Shown here one piece after another: positions 45,012 to 53,669 of a DNA stretch of 64,000 nt. The notes under the pieces are model-generated. The model had not been told where the DNA came from. It searched no databases and saw only the letters and a program-made list of their open reading frames with translations. A program made the position numbers and the translations under genes. Source of the stretch: Candidatus Nitrosocaldus schleperae (lineage in GTDB: Archaea; Thermoproteota; Nitrososphaeria; Nitrososphaerales; Nitrosocaldaceae); contig JABXGR010000002.1 in NCBI GenBank assembly GCA_013538805.1, positions 1-64,000 on the forward strand, given 5' to 3'. Positions within the stretch are counted from its first letter, which is position 1, and every line of letters starts with the position of its first letter.

Positions 45012-45830
45012 ATGGAGTATATAAAGACTGTGTATGTTAATAAGCCTCCAAGGCTCAACGAACCTTACATGATATGTGGATTCCCAGGGAGTGGGTATGT
45101 TGGTAAGTTGGCTGTAGAGCATCTAGTGCAGGAACTCAAAGCAAAGCCCCTAATCGATATATACTCTTACTCATTCCCTCCACAGGTTGTTATAAGGCAG
45201 GATGGCACAGTTGAGCTTATGAAGAACAGCATATACTACTGGCAGAACGATGGGAAGAAGCATGTTAGCAATAGCAATAACAATGATCTACTCCTTCTTA
45301 CTGCTGATGCACAACCTTTAACCCCAGAGGGGGAGCATCTACTTGCTGAAGCCATAATGGATATAGCAGCAGAGTTGAACGCAAAGATGGTATTCACGCT
45401 AGCAGCATACATAACTGGCGTATTCATGGACAAACCAAGGGTGTATGTAACAGCAACAAGAACTGATATGATTGAGGAGTTCAAGAGCAGAGGTATGGCA
45501 ACAATGGATAGTGGTAGCATAACAGGCATGAACGGTCTACTGCTTGGAATGGCTAGGCTGAAGGGTATAGATGGTGTATGTCTACTTGCAGAGACATCTG
45601 GCTATGTTGTGGATGCAAAGGCATCCCAGGCAGTGTTGAAGTCACTACTTGAGTTGGTTAACATGAGCATAGATATGAGTAGTTTAGAGAAGAGGGCAAA
45701 GGATACAGAGATGATAATAAAGGCTCTTGAGCAGCAGGCAAGAAGGGGTGGTATGGGAGGCATAGTGCAGGAACAGTTTAGGGAGGAGCAGGAGAAGGAT
45801 AGGGATAGGGAACTAGGCTACATAAGTTAA
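45012..45830 (+). CDS. PAC2-family protein (proteasome-assembly-chaperone-like)
   Basis: 272 residues. PYMICGFPGSGYVGKLAVEHL, SFPPQVVIRQDGTVEL, LLLTADAQPLTPEGEHLLAEAIM and SITGMNGLLLGMAR follow the archaeal PAC2 family pattern. Eukaryotic PAC2 helps assemble the proteasome; archaeal members are assumed similar but mostly untested. The C-terminus is a charged coiled coil. A Ser/Asn insert (NSNNND) lies near residue 85. Confidence 0.88.
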   Translation: MEYIKTVYVNKPPRLNEPYMICGFPGSGYVGKLAVEHLVQELKAKPLIDIYSYSFPPQVVIRQDGTVELMKNSIYYWQNDGKKHVSNSNNNDLLLLTADAQPLTPEGEHLLAEAIMDIAAELNAKMVFTLAAYITGVFMDKPRVYVTATRTDMIEEFKSRGMATMDSGSITGMNGLLLGMARLKGIDGVCLLAETSGYVVDAKASQAVLKSLLELVNMSIDMSSLEKRAKDTEMIIKALEQQARRGGMGGIVQEQFREEQEKDRDRELGYIS

Positions 45831-45886
45831 TTTGGGCGAATTATCTGCAAGGGAAGATCATATTCCTTTATATGATGCTATAACAG

Positions 45887-46183
45887 TTAGTACTCTACCA
45901 CATCCAACCTACCATATCTGCCTATATTCAGAGTACTCTCACCCTTGAACTCCTTTGTATAACCATTTGTTATAGATATCATGGAGCCTTCTCTAACCAT
46001 ATCTATCTGATCATTCCAGAGCGTTAACTTTATCCTCCCTGAATCATCCTGGATTATGCAGTCTGCAACCTTTGCCTTACTACCATCCTTCAGCCTAACC
46101 TCTCTAACCTCAGATATACTTACAACCTGTGCAGCATCTATGGATACCTTGCTCATCCCACTCCTTATATCAGATATTCGCAT
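45887..46183 (-). CDS. RPA/SSB-like single OB-fold protein
   Basis: 98 residues from ATG 46183; a GTG at 46201 also opens the frame but a TTTATTATA-type box just above 46201 favours 46183. VVSISEVREVRLKDGSKAKVADCIIQDDSGRIKLTLWNDQID is the nucleic-acid OB-fold pattern of archaeal RPA-type proteins, here as one domain only. It probably binds single-stranded nucleic acid. Its promoter region is shared with the tRNA-Leu gene. Confidence 0.82.
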   Translation of the reverse strand: MRISDIRSGMSKVSIDAAQVVSISEVREVRLKDGSKAKVADCIIQDDSGRIKLTLWNDQIDMVREGSMISITNGYTKEFKGESTLNIGRYGRLDVVEY

Positions 46184-46235
46184 AGATTGTGAGCGTAACA
46201 CATTATAATAAAGGTTATGCTATATACCATAGCAG

Positions 46236-46385
46236 GCGGGGGTAGCAGAGCCTGGTCAAATGCGCGGGACTCAAGATCTATATCATCTGCAATGGTGTAT
46301 ATGCATAGGTTGGGCTTGACTGATTGGTGATAGATGGGTGATCCCGTCCCTTAGGGGTTCGTGGGTTCAAATCCCACCCCCCGCA
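46236..46385 (+). tRNA. tRNA-Leu (anticodon CAA) with a 65-nt intron
   Basis: The acceptor arm pairs GCGGGGG (46236-46242) with CCCCCGC (46378-46384), discriminator A at 46385. The T arm is GTGGG-TTCAAAT-CCCAC. The anticodon stem pairs CGGGA with TCCCG, the loop is CTCAAG...A, so the anticodon CAA is at 46272-46274. A long variable arm (CCCTTAGGGG) fits leucine. The intron 46276-46340 lies at the canonical 37/38 site; the mature tRNA is 85 nt without an encoded CCA. Confidence 0.9.
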
Positions 46386-46540
46386 TCCTTGCATGTTAGT
46401 TAGTTAATTGGCACTATCAACTAACAATACTATACTATAGAGTCTCTAGTATGTATATACTACTAGATATTTGATAAACGTTAGTCAATAGTAATAAATT
46501 TTACATAAACTTTTTAAATAAATATGTAATTATTAAAGAT

Positions 46541-46633
46541 ATGAACACAAAGAACAGGATGGATGGTGTAGAGAGCAAGTATGTATGCACAGTAAGTGCT
46601 GCAGATGGAATAGGCAAGAGTAAGGGGGTGTAG
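46541..46633 (+). CDS. Possible 30-residue leader peptide before trmB-like gene
   Basis: An ATG at 46541 follows a TTTTTAAATA element (about 46510-46520) by about 25 bp, so transcription probably starts here. The frame MNTKNRMDGVESKYVC... stops at TAG 46631, eight bases before the regulator's ATG 46642. It could be a leader peptide or a meaningless first frame. No family recognised. Confidence 0.3.
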   Translation: MNTKNRMDGVESKYVCTVSAADGIGKSKGV

Positions 46634-46641
46634 GCAAGGGG

Positions 46642-47448
46642 ATGATGACAGGCATGTTCATGCTCTTCAGCAACGATGAGTACAAGGAGCCTATAGAGAA
46701 GATAATCAGGGTGCTGTTGGACCTAGGCTTGACGTTAAACGAAGCCAAGGTTTATGTGTACCTTGCAAAGACTGGCTACAGGAAGGCCATAGAGATAGCA
46801 GAGAGTATAGGCATACCAAGGACTGAGACATATCAGATACTTAACAGGTTGCAGAGTAAAGGGCTTGTTATAGCAACTATGGAGCATCCAGTTAGGTATA
46901 CAGCGGTTGAGTTTAACGATCTATTGAAGACGATGATAAATGTAAGTATGGAGCGCTTGAAGGAGTTCGATAGGAGAAGGGAGGAGATACTACAAACATG
47001 GAAGAGCCTGCCAGAGTTCGCAAAGAACCCATGTGATGATAGGGATAAGTTTCAGATACTTGAAGGTAGGGATAATATATACACAAGGATAAGCAGTATG
47101 GTTGCTGATGCAGGCGAACTGCTGATAATATGCAATGAGGTCGATGCCTTAAGGCTGTACAACTATAGTATAATGGATTTAATAGCAAAGTGCAGCAATG
47201 TGAAGATAATAAGCAACATATCCCCAAACATGGCTTCTGTATTCATGGATGTAGGCTTGAGTAATGTAAGGAGGATAGAGAATAGTTTTCCACTGGTTGT
47301 GATAAAGGATAGGAAAGAGATGGTCCATGTAATAAGGGAGAGGAACAAGAATGAGACAGCAGCACTATGGACAGATTCAACAGCACTCATAGAGTCAATA
47401 GTAGTACTCTTCTCTATGCTATGGAAGGATGTAGATGGTAGCAAGTAG
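46642..47448 (+). CDS. TrmB-family transcription regulator
   Basis: 268 residues. The N-terminal winged helix (LLDLGLTLNEAKVYVYLAKTGYRKAIEIAESIGIPRTETYQIL) is the TrmB DNA-binding domain, followed by a coiled-coil dimerisation helix (RLKEFDRRREEIL) and a smaller effector domain. It lacks the full sugar-binding TrmB C-terminus. Several TrmB-like regulators exist in Thaumarchaeota, with targets mostly unknown. ATG 46642 or 46645. Confidence 0.87.
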   Translation: MMTGMFMLFSNDEYKEPIEKIIRVLLDLGLTLNEAKVYVYLAKTGYRKAIEIAESIGIPRTETYQILNRLQSKGLVIATMEHPVRYTAVEFNDLLKTMINVSMERLKEFDRRREEILQTWKSLPEFAKNPCDDRDKFQILEGRDNIYTRISSMVADAGELLIICNEVDALRLYNYSIMDLIAKCSNVKIISNISPNMASVFMDVGLSNVRRIENSFPLVVIKDRKEMVHVIRERNKNETAALWTDSTALIESIVVLFSMLWKDVDGSK

Positions 47449-47526
47449 CATAGAAGCAAGAATAGAAGAATAGGTAAGCAGGATATCCTAGGTTTACCCA
47501 CTTACCTTGCACATGCAACCATGAGG

Positions 47527-47538
47527 TAGCCTAGGCTA
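47527..47538. promoter_or_regulatory. 12-bp palindrome upstream of the L18 operon
   Basis: TAGCCTAGGCTA, a perfect palindrome, sits in the 178-bp gap between the TrmB-like gene and L18, about 55 bp before the L18 TATA box. A pyrimidine-rich T tract follows at about 47549-47572 and may end the upstream transcript. A possible operator, unproven. Confidence 0.35.
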
Positions 47539-47592
47539 TCCATCCCCACTTCCTTTTTTCTTCCTTCCCCTTTAGCAGATGCACCTGCTGAA

Positions 47593-47600
47593 GATTTATA
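47593..47600 (+). promoter_or_regulatory. Putative TATA box of the L18-S5-L30 operon
   Basis: GATTTATA about 27-34 bp before the TTG start of L18 at 47627, consistent with a leaderless transcript that begins at or near a TTG codon. Confidence 0.5.
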
Positions 47601-47626
47601 AATGCTCAAATCCATCCTAGCAAGGG

Positions 47627-48202
47627 TTGAACTACATACAGACACTCAAACGCATAAGGGAGGGTAGAACAGATTACAGGAAGAGGAAGGCTATACTGCT
47701 AGGTAAGCATGTATTTGCAACTATAAGGATAAGTAATGAGAATATCATGGTTCAGATAAGCAGGGCATCAATAAATGGTGATGTTGTGTTAGCATCTACG
47801 CATAGCAGAGAACTTCTCAAGTATGGGTGGAAGGGTTCTAGCAAATGTACTCCAGCATGCTATCTCACAGGTCTACTTGCTGGGAAGAAGGCCAAGGCTG
47901 CAGGTATAGATGGTTGCATAATATATACAGGATTGAGAGGCTTCTCCTCTAGGATAGGAGCATGTACCAAAGGGATCATAGATGCAGGGTTGGATGTTCC
48001 AGTTGGTGAGGATGCTCTACCAGATGAGGATAGGATAACTGGCAAGCATATAGCAGATTACGCAGAGATGCTCAAGAAGGAGGATGAAGAACTCTACTCA
48101 AGGATCTTCTCAAGAATACTTGCTAGAGGTTTGAGACCAGAGGATTATGTTAAGCACTTCAACGAGGTGAAGGATAATATAATGAGAGAGGGTGGTGATT
48201 GA
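47627..48202 (+). CDS. rpl18: 50S ribosomal protein L18
   Basis: 191 residues. RREGRTDYRKRKAILLG-like N-terminus (here RIREGRTDYRKRKAILLG), VQISRASINGDVVLASTHS and GLRGFSSRIGACTKGIIDAGLDVP define archaeal L18, which binds 5S rRNA. TTG start at 47627. It heads a short operon with S5 and L30; genes normally upstream (L6, L32e, L19e) are not adjacent. Confidence 0.94.
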   Translation: MNYIQTLKRIREGRTDYRKRKAILLGKHVFATIRISNENIMVQISRASINGDVVLASTHSRELLKYGWKGSSKCTPACYLTGLLAGKKAKAAGIDGCIIYTGLRGFSSRIGACTKGIIDAGLDVPVGEDALPDEDRITGKHIADYAEMLKKEDEELYSRIFSRILARGLRPEDYVKHFNEVKDNIMREGGD

Positions 48203-48848
48203 TATGGGTATGTATTCAGAGAGTGGGCATACAAGCAGGGAAGGGGAGGGCAAGGATTTAGAGGGATGGGTGCCTAGAACAAAGGTAGGTGTCTATGTGG
48301 CAAACAAGCAGATAACTACTCTGGAGCAGATCTTCGAGCAAGGCTACAGAGTTAGGGAGCCAGAGATAGTGAAGATGCTACTCCCAGATCTGAAGAGCGA
48401 GGTTGTGCATGTTGGTGTTGTGCAGAAGCAGACAGATGCTGGAGAACTCACAAGGTTCAGTGCAATAGTTGCATGTGGAGATGAGCATGGCTGGTTTGGT
48501 ATAGGGAGGGGAAAGGCTTCACAGATGAGGCTTGCAATAGACAAGGCAACTAGGAATTCCATGCTCAACATAATTCCAGTAAAACTTGGATGTGGTAGTT
48601 GGGAGTGTAGATGCAACGTACAGCACTCAGTACCATTCAAGGTAGTTGGCAAGGGAGGGAGCGTTAAGATAGAGATCATCCCTGGGCCTAGAGGTCTTGG
48701 GCTTGTAGCAGGAGCAAATATAACAACTATGCTAAGACTTGCAGGAATAAGGGATGCATGGACAAGAACCTTTGGCTCCACAAGTACAATGTCCTCTACC
48801 GCTCTTGCAGTGTATAATGCGTTAAGGAATACATACAGCATAGGTTGA
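48192..48848 (+). CDS. rps5: 30S ribosomal protein S5
   Basis: 218 residues from GTG 48192, or 214 from ATG 48204, which I favour slightly. WVPRTKVGVYVANKQITTLEQIFEQG, ARFSAIVACGD-like strand and GIGRGKASQMRLAIDKATRNSMLNIIPVKLGCGSWEC are the S5 signature. Overlaps L18's end by 11 bp. Confidence 0.95.
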   Translation: MVIDMGMYSESGHTSREGEGKDLEGWVPRTKVGVYVANKQITTLEQIFEQGYRVREPEIVKMLLPDLKSEVVHVGVVQKQTDAGELTRFSAIVACGDEHGWFGIGRGKASQMRLAIDKATRNSMLNIIPVKLGCGSWECRCNVQHSVPFKVVGKGGSVKIEIIPGPRGLGLVAGANITTMLRLAGIRDAWTRTFGSTSTMSSTALAVYNALRNTYSIG

Positions 48849-48871
48849 AGGAAGAGGTGTGTTATATAAGT

Positions 48872-49312
48872 ATGGCTTACCTCGTTATAAGGATGAGAGG
48901 CACAGTAAACGTACCATACTGGGCAAGACATACGCTAGCACTCCTCAACCTTAAGAGAAGGTTCAATGCAACTATAGTACCTGAGCAGGAGCCTTACATA
49001 GGGATGCTTAGGACTGTCAAGGATTATGTAGCATGGTGTAAGGTTGATGCTGGGTTTGTAAAGCAGTTGCTTGAGAAGAGAGGCAAGTATAAGGATGGGG
49101 ATGTAACTAGGCTTGGGTTCTCAAACATAGATGAGTTTGCAGAGGCCCTTGCAAGTGATAAGGTTGTCTTATCAAGAGTTGGTGTTAAGCCTTGGTTTAC
49201 ACTAGCCCCTCCCAAAGGAGGATTCAAAAGGAGCAGCAAACATATGTACAGCGATGGTGGCATATTAGGGGATAACAAGGAGCTGCTAGAACTTGCCAGT
49301 AGGATGGTATAA
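48872..49312 (+). CDS. rpl30: 50S ribosomal protein L30
   Basis: 146 residues from ATG 48872 (MAYLVIRMRGTVNVPYWARHTLALLNLKRR begins the family core); a TTG at 48845 in the same frame is less likely. GTVNVPYWARHTLALLNL and VSxPK-like C-terminal FTLAPPKGGFKRSSKHMYSDGG are typical of archaeal L30. A GAAGGAAGAGG purine tract about 20 bp upstream may serve ribosome binding. Confidence 0.93.
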   Translation: MAYLVIRMRGTVNVPYWARHTLALLNLKRRFNATIVPEQEPYIGMLRTVKDYVAWCKVDAGFVKQLLEKRGKYKDGDVTRLGFSNIDEFAEALASDKVVLSRVGVKPWFTLAPPKGGFKRSSKHMYSDGGILGDNKELLELASRMV

Positions 49313-49706
49313 CAACACCATCATAATTCAGGAATGATTCAAGTAGATCAATAATACCCAGTCTAGCAACAATAATTTGATGTATTTATGGTAAGAGATA
49401 TAATGGATTTATGTGGTGTATAGCAAACCACATACTATAATCAATCTAGCCATCCTCTTACTCCATGCCAGACTTACTTTGCTTGGATTAAGAATATTTC
49501 CTCTTGTATTCATACCATATCATCATCAACCAGTTATATCATATAGAAGAACTATGTTAACCTTGCATCTAGTAGAACCTTTTCAACATCACTCCCCAAA
49601 GCATATCCTCTAGCCTATCTATCATTCAACCATCATTCAACCATGTCTAATTCCATCACTTAGAGGTTCAGCAAGGCTTAATTAACGCCTCCTCATCTGG
49701 TAATGT
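49313..49706. other. 394-bp gap between L30 and L15
   Basis: No convincing gene. An open frame at 49413-49613 encodes a hydrophobic, His/Pro-rich peptide with no family resemblance. The gap contains a perfect 8-bp hairpin at 49410-49434 and TATA-like elements. In other archaea L30 and L15 are adjacent, so the gap may hold a promoter or an RNA regulator for the L15-SecY operon. Confidence 0.5.
49410..49434. other. Perfect 8-bp inverted repeat (hairpin) in the L30-L15 gap
   Basis: TATGTGGT and ACCACATA flank a 9-base loop. It lies about 100 bp after L30 and 270 bp before L15. It could be an mRNA 3' structure or a binding site. Confidence 0.4.
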
Positions 49707-50132
49707 GTGGCAACTAGGCTCAGAAAGGTTAGGAGGTTGAGAGGCTCAAGGACCCATGGATGGGGGCAGATAGGCCAGCATAGGGATACAGGAAAGAAGG
49801 GTTACAGGAAGGTTGGCTTGCATAAGCACAAGTGGACCCAAGCAGTGCTCATGGAAGGTAAGTACTTCGGCAAACATGGGTTCCATAACCCAACCAGTAA
49901 GAGAGTAAAGCATTGGATAAATGTTGGTAGCCTAGATGATCTCTTCCTCAAATATGGTAGGGTTGATAATGATGGCAATGGTAAGAAGGTTATAGATCTA
50001 AACTCATTAGGTTATGATAAGTTACTTGGCTCTGGTAATGTTAAGGGTGCTTACAGTGTAATAGTTAAGGCATGTACAGAATCAGCAAGGAGTAAGGTTA
50101 CAAGCGTTGGTGGTGAGATCATCCTATGCTAA
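49707..50132 (+). CDS. rpl15: 50S ribosomal protein L15
   Basis: 141 residues from a GTG start. MATRLRKVRRLRGSRTHGWGQIGQHR and GYRKVGLHKHKWTQAVLMEGKYFGKHGFHNPTSK are archaeal L15. Its stop overlaps the SecY start by a few bases, starting the operon L15-secY-adk-DUF106-cmk-cbf5. Confidence 0.95.
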   Translation: MATRLRKVRRLRGSRTHGWGQIGQHRDTGKKGYRKVGLHKHKWTQAVLMEGKYFGKHGFHNPTSKRVKHWINVGSLDDLFLKYGRVDNDGNGKKVIDLNSLGYDKLLGSGNVKGAYSVIVKACTESARSKVTSVGGEIILC

Positions 50133-51550
50133 AGCCTACTGGCATAAGCTTCAGGAGTATAGTTGACAAGGCTTCAGTATATCTGCCTCAGATACCAAAA
50201 CCAAAGAAGAAGTTAACCCTTACCCAGAAGTTCGTATGGAGTGGGTTAGCACTCCTAGTCTACCTTGTGATGGGGCAGATTCCTCTCTACGGTGCACCTA
50301 CAAGCCCATTCGACCCATTCGCTGCATTCAGGGTTATATTTGCATCACAACAAGGTACGTTGATAGAACTTGGTATAGGACCTATAGTAACTGCTGGATT
50401 GCTGATGCAGTTACTCAAGGGTGCAGAGATATTCAAGTTGGACTTCAAGAACCCTGAGGATAGAGCATTATTCACCTCAGCAACCAAACTTGTTACAATA
50501 ATAGTGATAATAGTTGAGGGAGCAATATATGGATCCATGGTTTACAAGATGCCTCAGGATGTTACCATGGTGATAATAGGGCAACTGATAGGTGCAAGTT
50601 TGATAGTTATGTTCCTTGATGAGATGGTGCAGAAGGGCTGGGGTCTAGGGAGTGGGATAAGCCTCTTCATAATGGCTGGGGTAGCACAGAGCGTGCTCTG
50701 GCACATGTTCAGCCCTGTAACTGCACAGGATGGCCTGCCATTTGGTGTATTCCCCATGCTAATACAGATGGCTTCTAGTGGTAACTTTGATATAGTGTAT
50801 GCATTGTTAAGGTTAGGTCAGTTACCAAACATAATAGGCCTGTTAGTAACTATAGCAATAATAGCACTCCTCCTATTCACACAAGGTATGAAGATTGAGA
50901 TACCCATAGTCTCCAGCAGGTTTAGAGGGTTCACAGCCTCCTACCCAATAAAGTTCATGTACGTATCAAACGTTCCAGTCATACTTGCATCTGCACTTAT
51001 CGCTAACCTTGTATTCATGAGCCAACTATTCTGGGCAAACTACAACCCATTGAATAACAGGGAAGAGTTCAACTGGATAGCCATGTTTGATCCTCAGAAT
51101 CCCACAACCCCAATAGGAGGCATAGTCAAGTTCCTCATCCCAACAAGGGGTATAGAGACTGCAATATCTGAACCATTGCATGCTGTTGCTTACGTGCTGA
51201 TACTTACAGGTATAGTTGTGCTCTTTGGCAGATTATGGATAGAGTTGGGAGGATTATCACCCAAGGCAGCAGCAAGCAGCCTCATAGATGCAGATGTACA
51301 GGTCCCAGGGTTCAGGAGGGTAGAGTCATCCATAGAGATGTTATTGAAGCGTTACATACCATCAGTAACGCTCATGAGTTCGCTCTTCCTAGGCTTCCTT
51401 GCTGGGGGTAGTGATGTGCTAGGTGCGTTTGGTACTGGCACAGGATTACTGCTCATGGTAGATATACTGATCAACTACTACAACCTGTTGCTGAGGGAGC
51501 AGATTGATGTTTACATGCCAAGGTTGAGTGCGCTCCTTGGAAGGAAGTAG
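50126..51550 (+). CDS. secY: Protein translocase subunit SecY
   Basis: 474 residues with about ten membrane helices. PLYGAP in the plug region, IVTAGLLMQLLKGAEI, KGWGLGSGISLFIMAGVAQ, PIVSSRFRGFTASYPIKFMYVSNVPVILASAL and the C-terminal LLMVDILINYYNLLLREQ are the archaeal SecY pattern. It forms the protein-conducting channel. Overlaps L15 by 7 bp and adk by 23 bp. Confidence 0.96.
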   Translation: MLKPTGISFRSIVDKASVYLPQIPKPKKKLTLTQKFVWSGLALLVYLVMGQIPLYGAPTSPFDPFAAFRVIFASQQGTLIELGIGPIVTAGLLMQLLKGAEIFKLDFKNPEDRALFTSATKLVTIIVIIVEGAIYGSMVYKMPQDVTMVIIGQLIGASLIVMFLDEMVQKGWGLGSGISLFIMAGVAQSVLWHMFSPVTAQDGLPFGVFPMLIQMASSGNFDIVYALLRLGQLPNIIGLLVTIAIIALLLFTQGMKIEIPIVSSRFRGFTASYPIKFMYVSNVPVILASALIANLVFMSQLFWANYNPLNNREEFNWIAMFDPQNPTTPIGGIVKFLIPTRGIETAISEPLHAVAYVLILTGIVVLFGRLWIELGGLSPKAAASSLIDADVQVPGFRRVESSIEMLLKRYIPSVTLMSSLFLGFLAGGSDVLGAFGTGTGLLLMVDILINYYNLLLREQIDVYMPRLSALLGRK

Positions 51551-52142
51551 CATAATAAATAACAAACGTGCAATAGTGGTAGGGATACCAGGAGTTGGGA
51601 AGACAACAGTGATAACTAGGGCTGTGGAGATGCTCAATGCTCAGGGTTTAAATGCTAGACTTGTTGTATTTGGTACTGTTATGTTTGAAGAGGCAATGAA
51701 GATGGGTGTAAAGCATAGGGATGAGATGCGCAGGTTGAGTGTTGAGGATCAACGAAGGTTGCAAGAGAATGCTGCAGTGAAGATATCAAACATGAAGGAT
51801 GATGTGATAATTATAGATACGCATCTCTTCATAAGCACTAAAGAGGGTTACTACCCTGGCTTGCCATTCCACCTTCTTAACCTACTCAAGCCAACAAACT
51901 TGATCCTTGTTGCTGCAGAGCCTAGGGAGATATTGAGTAGGAGGATTAATGATAAGACAAGGCAGAGGGACCTTGTTGATGAGGCTGAGATAGCACATGA
52001 GTTGGAGATAGCAAAGATAATGCTTGCCTCATGCTCAATACTAACTGGGGCACCATTTGCAATAGTCATGAATAGAGAAGGCAAGGTTGATGAAGCATCC
52101 AACGAGTTAGCAAATCTACTTGCTGATAGGAGGGTTAGATGA
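51528..52142 (+). CDS. adkA: Archaeal-type adenylate kinase
   Basis: 204 residues. AIVVGIPGVGKTTVITRAVE is the P-loop; LVVFGTVMFEEAM, DEMRRLSVEDQRRLQENAAVKI and TKEGYYPGLPFHLLNLLKP are specific to the archaeal AdkA family. It balances AMP, ADP and ATP. The frame starts at GTG 51528 within secY; the real start could be a little later because no ATG precedes the P-loop strand. Confidence 0.94.
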   Translation: MRSLEGSSIINNKRAIVVGIPGVGKTTVITRAVEMLNAQGLNARLVVFGTVMFEEAMKMGVKHRDEMRRLSVEDQRRLQENAAVKISNMKDDVIIIDTHLFISTKEGYYPGLPFHLLNLLKPTNLILVAAEPREILSRRINDKTRQRDLVDEAEIAHELEIAKIMLASCSILTGAPFAIVMNREGKVDEASNELANLLADRRVR

Positions 52143-53005
52143 CTAGCATGATCGTTGAGCTTAATCTTATATTTACATATATTTTGCAGTCATTGCACTA
52201 CTCATCATCTTTATCATCATTACTATCATTACCATCCATACTATCATTACCGTTACAGTTTGCACCTCAAGCATCTGCACACCCATACATAACTAATATG
52301 CTTACTGCTTCCATCCTAGTAAGTGTAATAGCAATAGCATTGCAGTTCTTCTATGCACTGCTCAGACTCAAGATGGTTGATATGCAGAAGTTGAGGAGGA
52401 TGATGAAGGAGGTTAATGATTGGAGGAGGGAGTACATGGATGCTATAAGGAAGCAGGATAAAGATAGGATAGAGAAGTTGAGGGGCAAGCAGGAGTACAT
52501 GAACAGACTCAACATGGAGGTTATGCAGATGAACTTTAGGCCTATGATGGTCTTCATGATACCCATGCTCATAATATGGTGGGCTGTACTCCCTCAGGTA
52601 TTTGGGCATACAGTTGCCATATCTCCAATCTCACTCAACATAGTTGGTGATCTACTTCCAATAACATGCACAAAAGGTATGATAGTCAAGGATGTTAACA
52701 GCATAACTGAGGAGATAAACAAGCATGCAGAGGCTATACAGAACCCTTTGATAAGGGATCAGATAACCTCACTTACAAAGGAGGCTAGGGAGTTGGTTGA
52801 TGCAGGGCAGTATATAACTGCTAGAGATAGGATACTTACAGCATACAGTATACTTAACGCAAACCTTGAGAGCAAGGTTCAGGAGAGGGTACCATCATGC
52901 ACAGCAGAGAATGAAGTACTGCTCTGGGCATGGTATGCAATAGCATCAATAGCATTCTCTGGCATAGTGATGAAGATAACTAGAACTGAGATGAGCATCA
53001 ACTGA
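52139..53005 (+). CDS. DUF106 / EMC3-like (Oxa1-YidC superfamily) membrane insertase
   Basis: 288 residues. Helix one lies at about 55-72, followed by a cytosolic coiled coil (QKLRRMMKEVNDWRREYMDAIRK) and MQMNFRPMMVFMIPMLIIWWAVLP, the archaeal DUF106 pattern. Family members insert membrane proteins and are found, as here, between adk and cmk beside secY. The C-terminal half adds an extra region with paired cysteines and a last helix (WAWYAIASIAFSGIVMKI). Overlaps adk by 4 bp. Confidence 0.9.
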   Translation: MTSMIVELNLIFTYILQSLHYSSSLSSLLSLPSILSLPLQFAPQASAHPYITNMLTASILVSVIAIALQFFYALLRLKMVDMQKLRRMMKEVNDWRREYMDAIRKQDKDRIEKLRGKQEYMNRLNMEVMQMNFRPMMVFMIPMLIIWWAVLPQVFGHTVAISPISLNIVGDLLPITCTKGMIVKDVNSITEEINKHAEAIQNPLIRDQITSLTKEARELVDAGQYITARDRILTAYSILNANLESKVQERVPSCTAENEVLLWAWYAIASIAFSGIVMKITRTEMSIN

Positions 53006-53081
53006 TCATCACAGGGAGTATGCAAACAAGCAAACAAAGAGCAAGAGTAAATTAGATATTGCTCAAACACCAGTTCAGGGT

Positions 53082-53669
53082 ATGGGGGCGAGGTTATCCA
53101 TAGTGGTATCTGGTCTACCTGCCGTAGGTAAGACCACTGTAGCAAAGGCACTAGCAGATAGGTTCAATCTACGCTACTACTCTGGAGGGGATATATTGAA
53201 GGAGTTGGCTATAGCAAGGGGTTACATGCACTCTGGAAGTGATTGGTGGGATAAGGAGCATGGTATAATGTTCCTTGAGGAGAGGGAATCCAATCCAGAG
53301 TTCGATAAGCATGTTGATGATTACCTCATCAGATTGGTTAAGGATGGGGGTGTTGTGGTTACAAGTTACACATTACCATGGCTCATAGATGGCGAAGCAA
53401 TAAAGATACTCCTCAAAGGCTCTAGGGAGAGGAGGGCTGAGAGGATGGCTGCTAGAGATTCCATACAATATGAAGAGGCTCTAAGGATAGTAACAGTAAG
53501 GGATGAGAGGAACAAGAGCCTTTACAAGAGACTCTACAACATCGATCTATGCAAGGATATAGATGTATTTGACTTTGTTATAAACACAGATCATCTCAAG
53601 GCAGAGAGCGTTATAGATATAGCATGTAATATAGTAGAGCATCTAATCAAGGATATGGGTAAGATATGA
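53082..53669 (+). CDS. cmk: Cytidylate kinase
   Basis: 195 residues. The P-loop is SGLPAVGKTTVAKALADRFNLRYYSGGDILKELA; DDYLIRLVKDGGVVVTSYTLPWLI and ERMAARDS follow the archaeal Cmk layout. It phosphorylates CMP/dCMP. The position between DUF106 and cbf5 matches the conserved archaeal cluster. Overlaps cbf5 by 4 bp. Confidence 0.93.
   Translation: MGARLSIVVSGLPAVGKTTVAKALADRFNLRYYSGGDILKELAIARGYMHSGSDWWDKEHGIMFLEERESNPEFDKHVDDYLIRLVKDGGVVVTSYTLPWLIDGEAIKILLKGSRERRAERMAARDSIQYEEALRIVTVRDERNKSLYKRLYNIDLCKDIDVFDFVINTDHLKAESVIDIACNIVEHLIKDMGKI

Noticed and set aside
49413-49613. 66-residue hydrophobic protein in the L30-L15 gap
   Set aside because: Random-looking composition rich in His/Leu/Pro and initiated within a hairpin; no conserved pattern.
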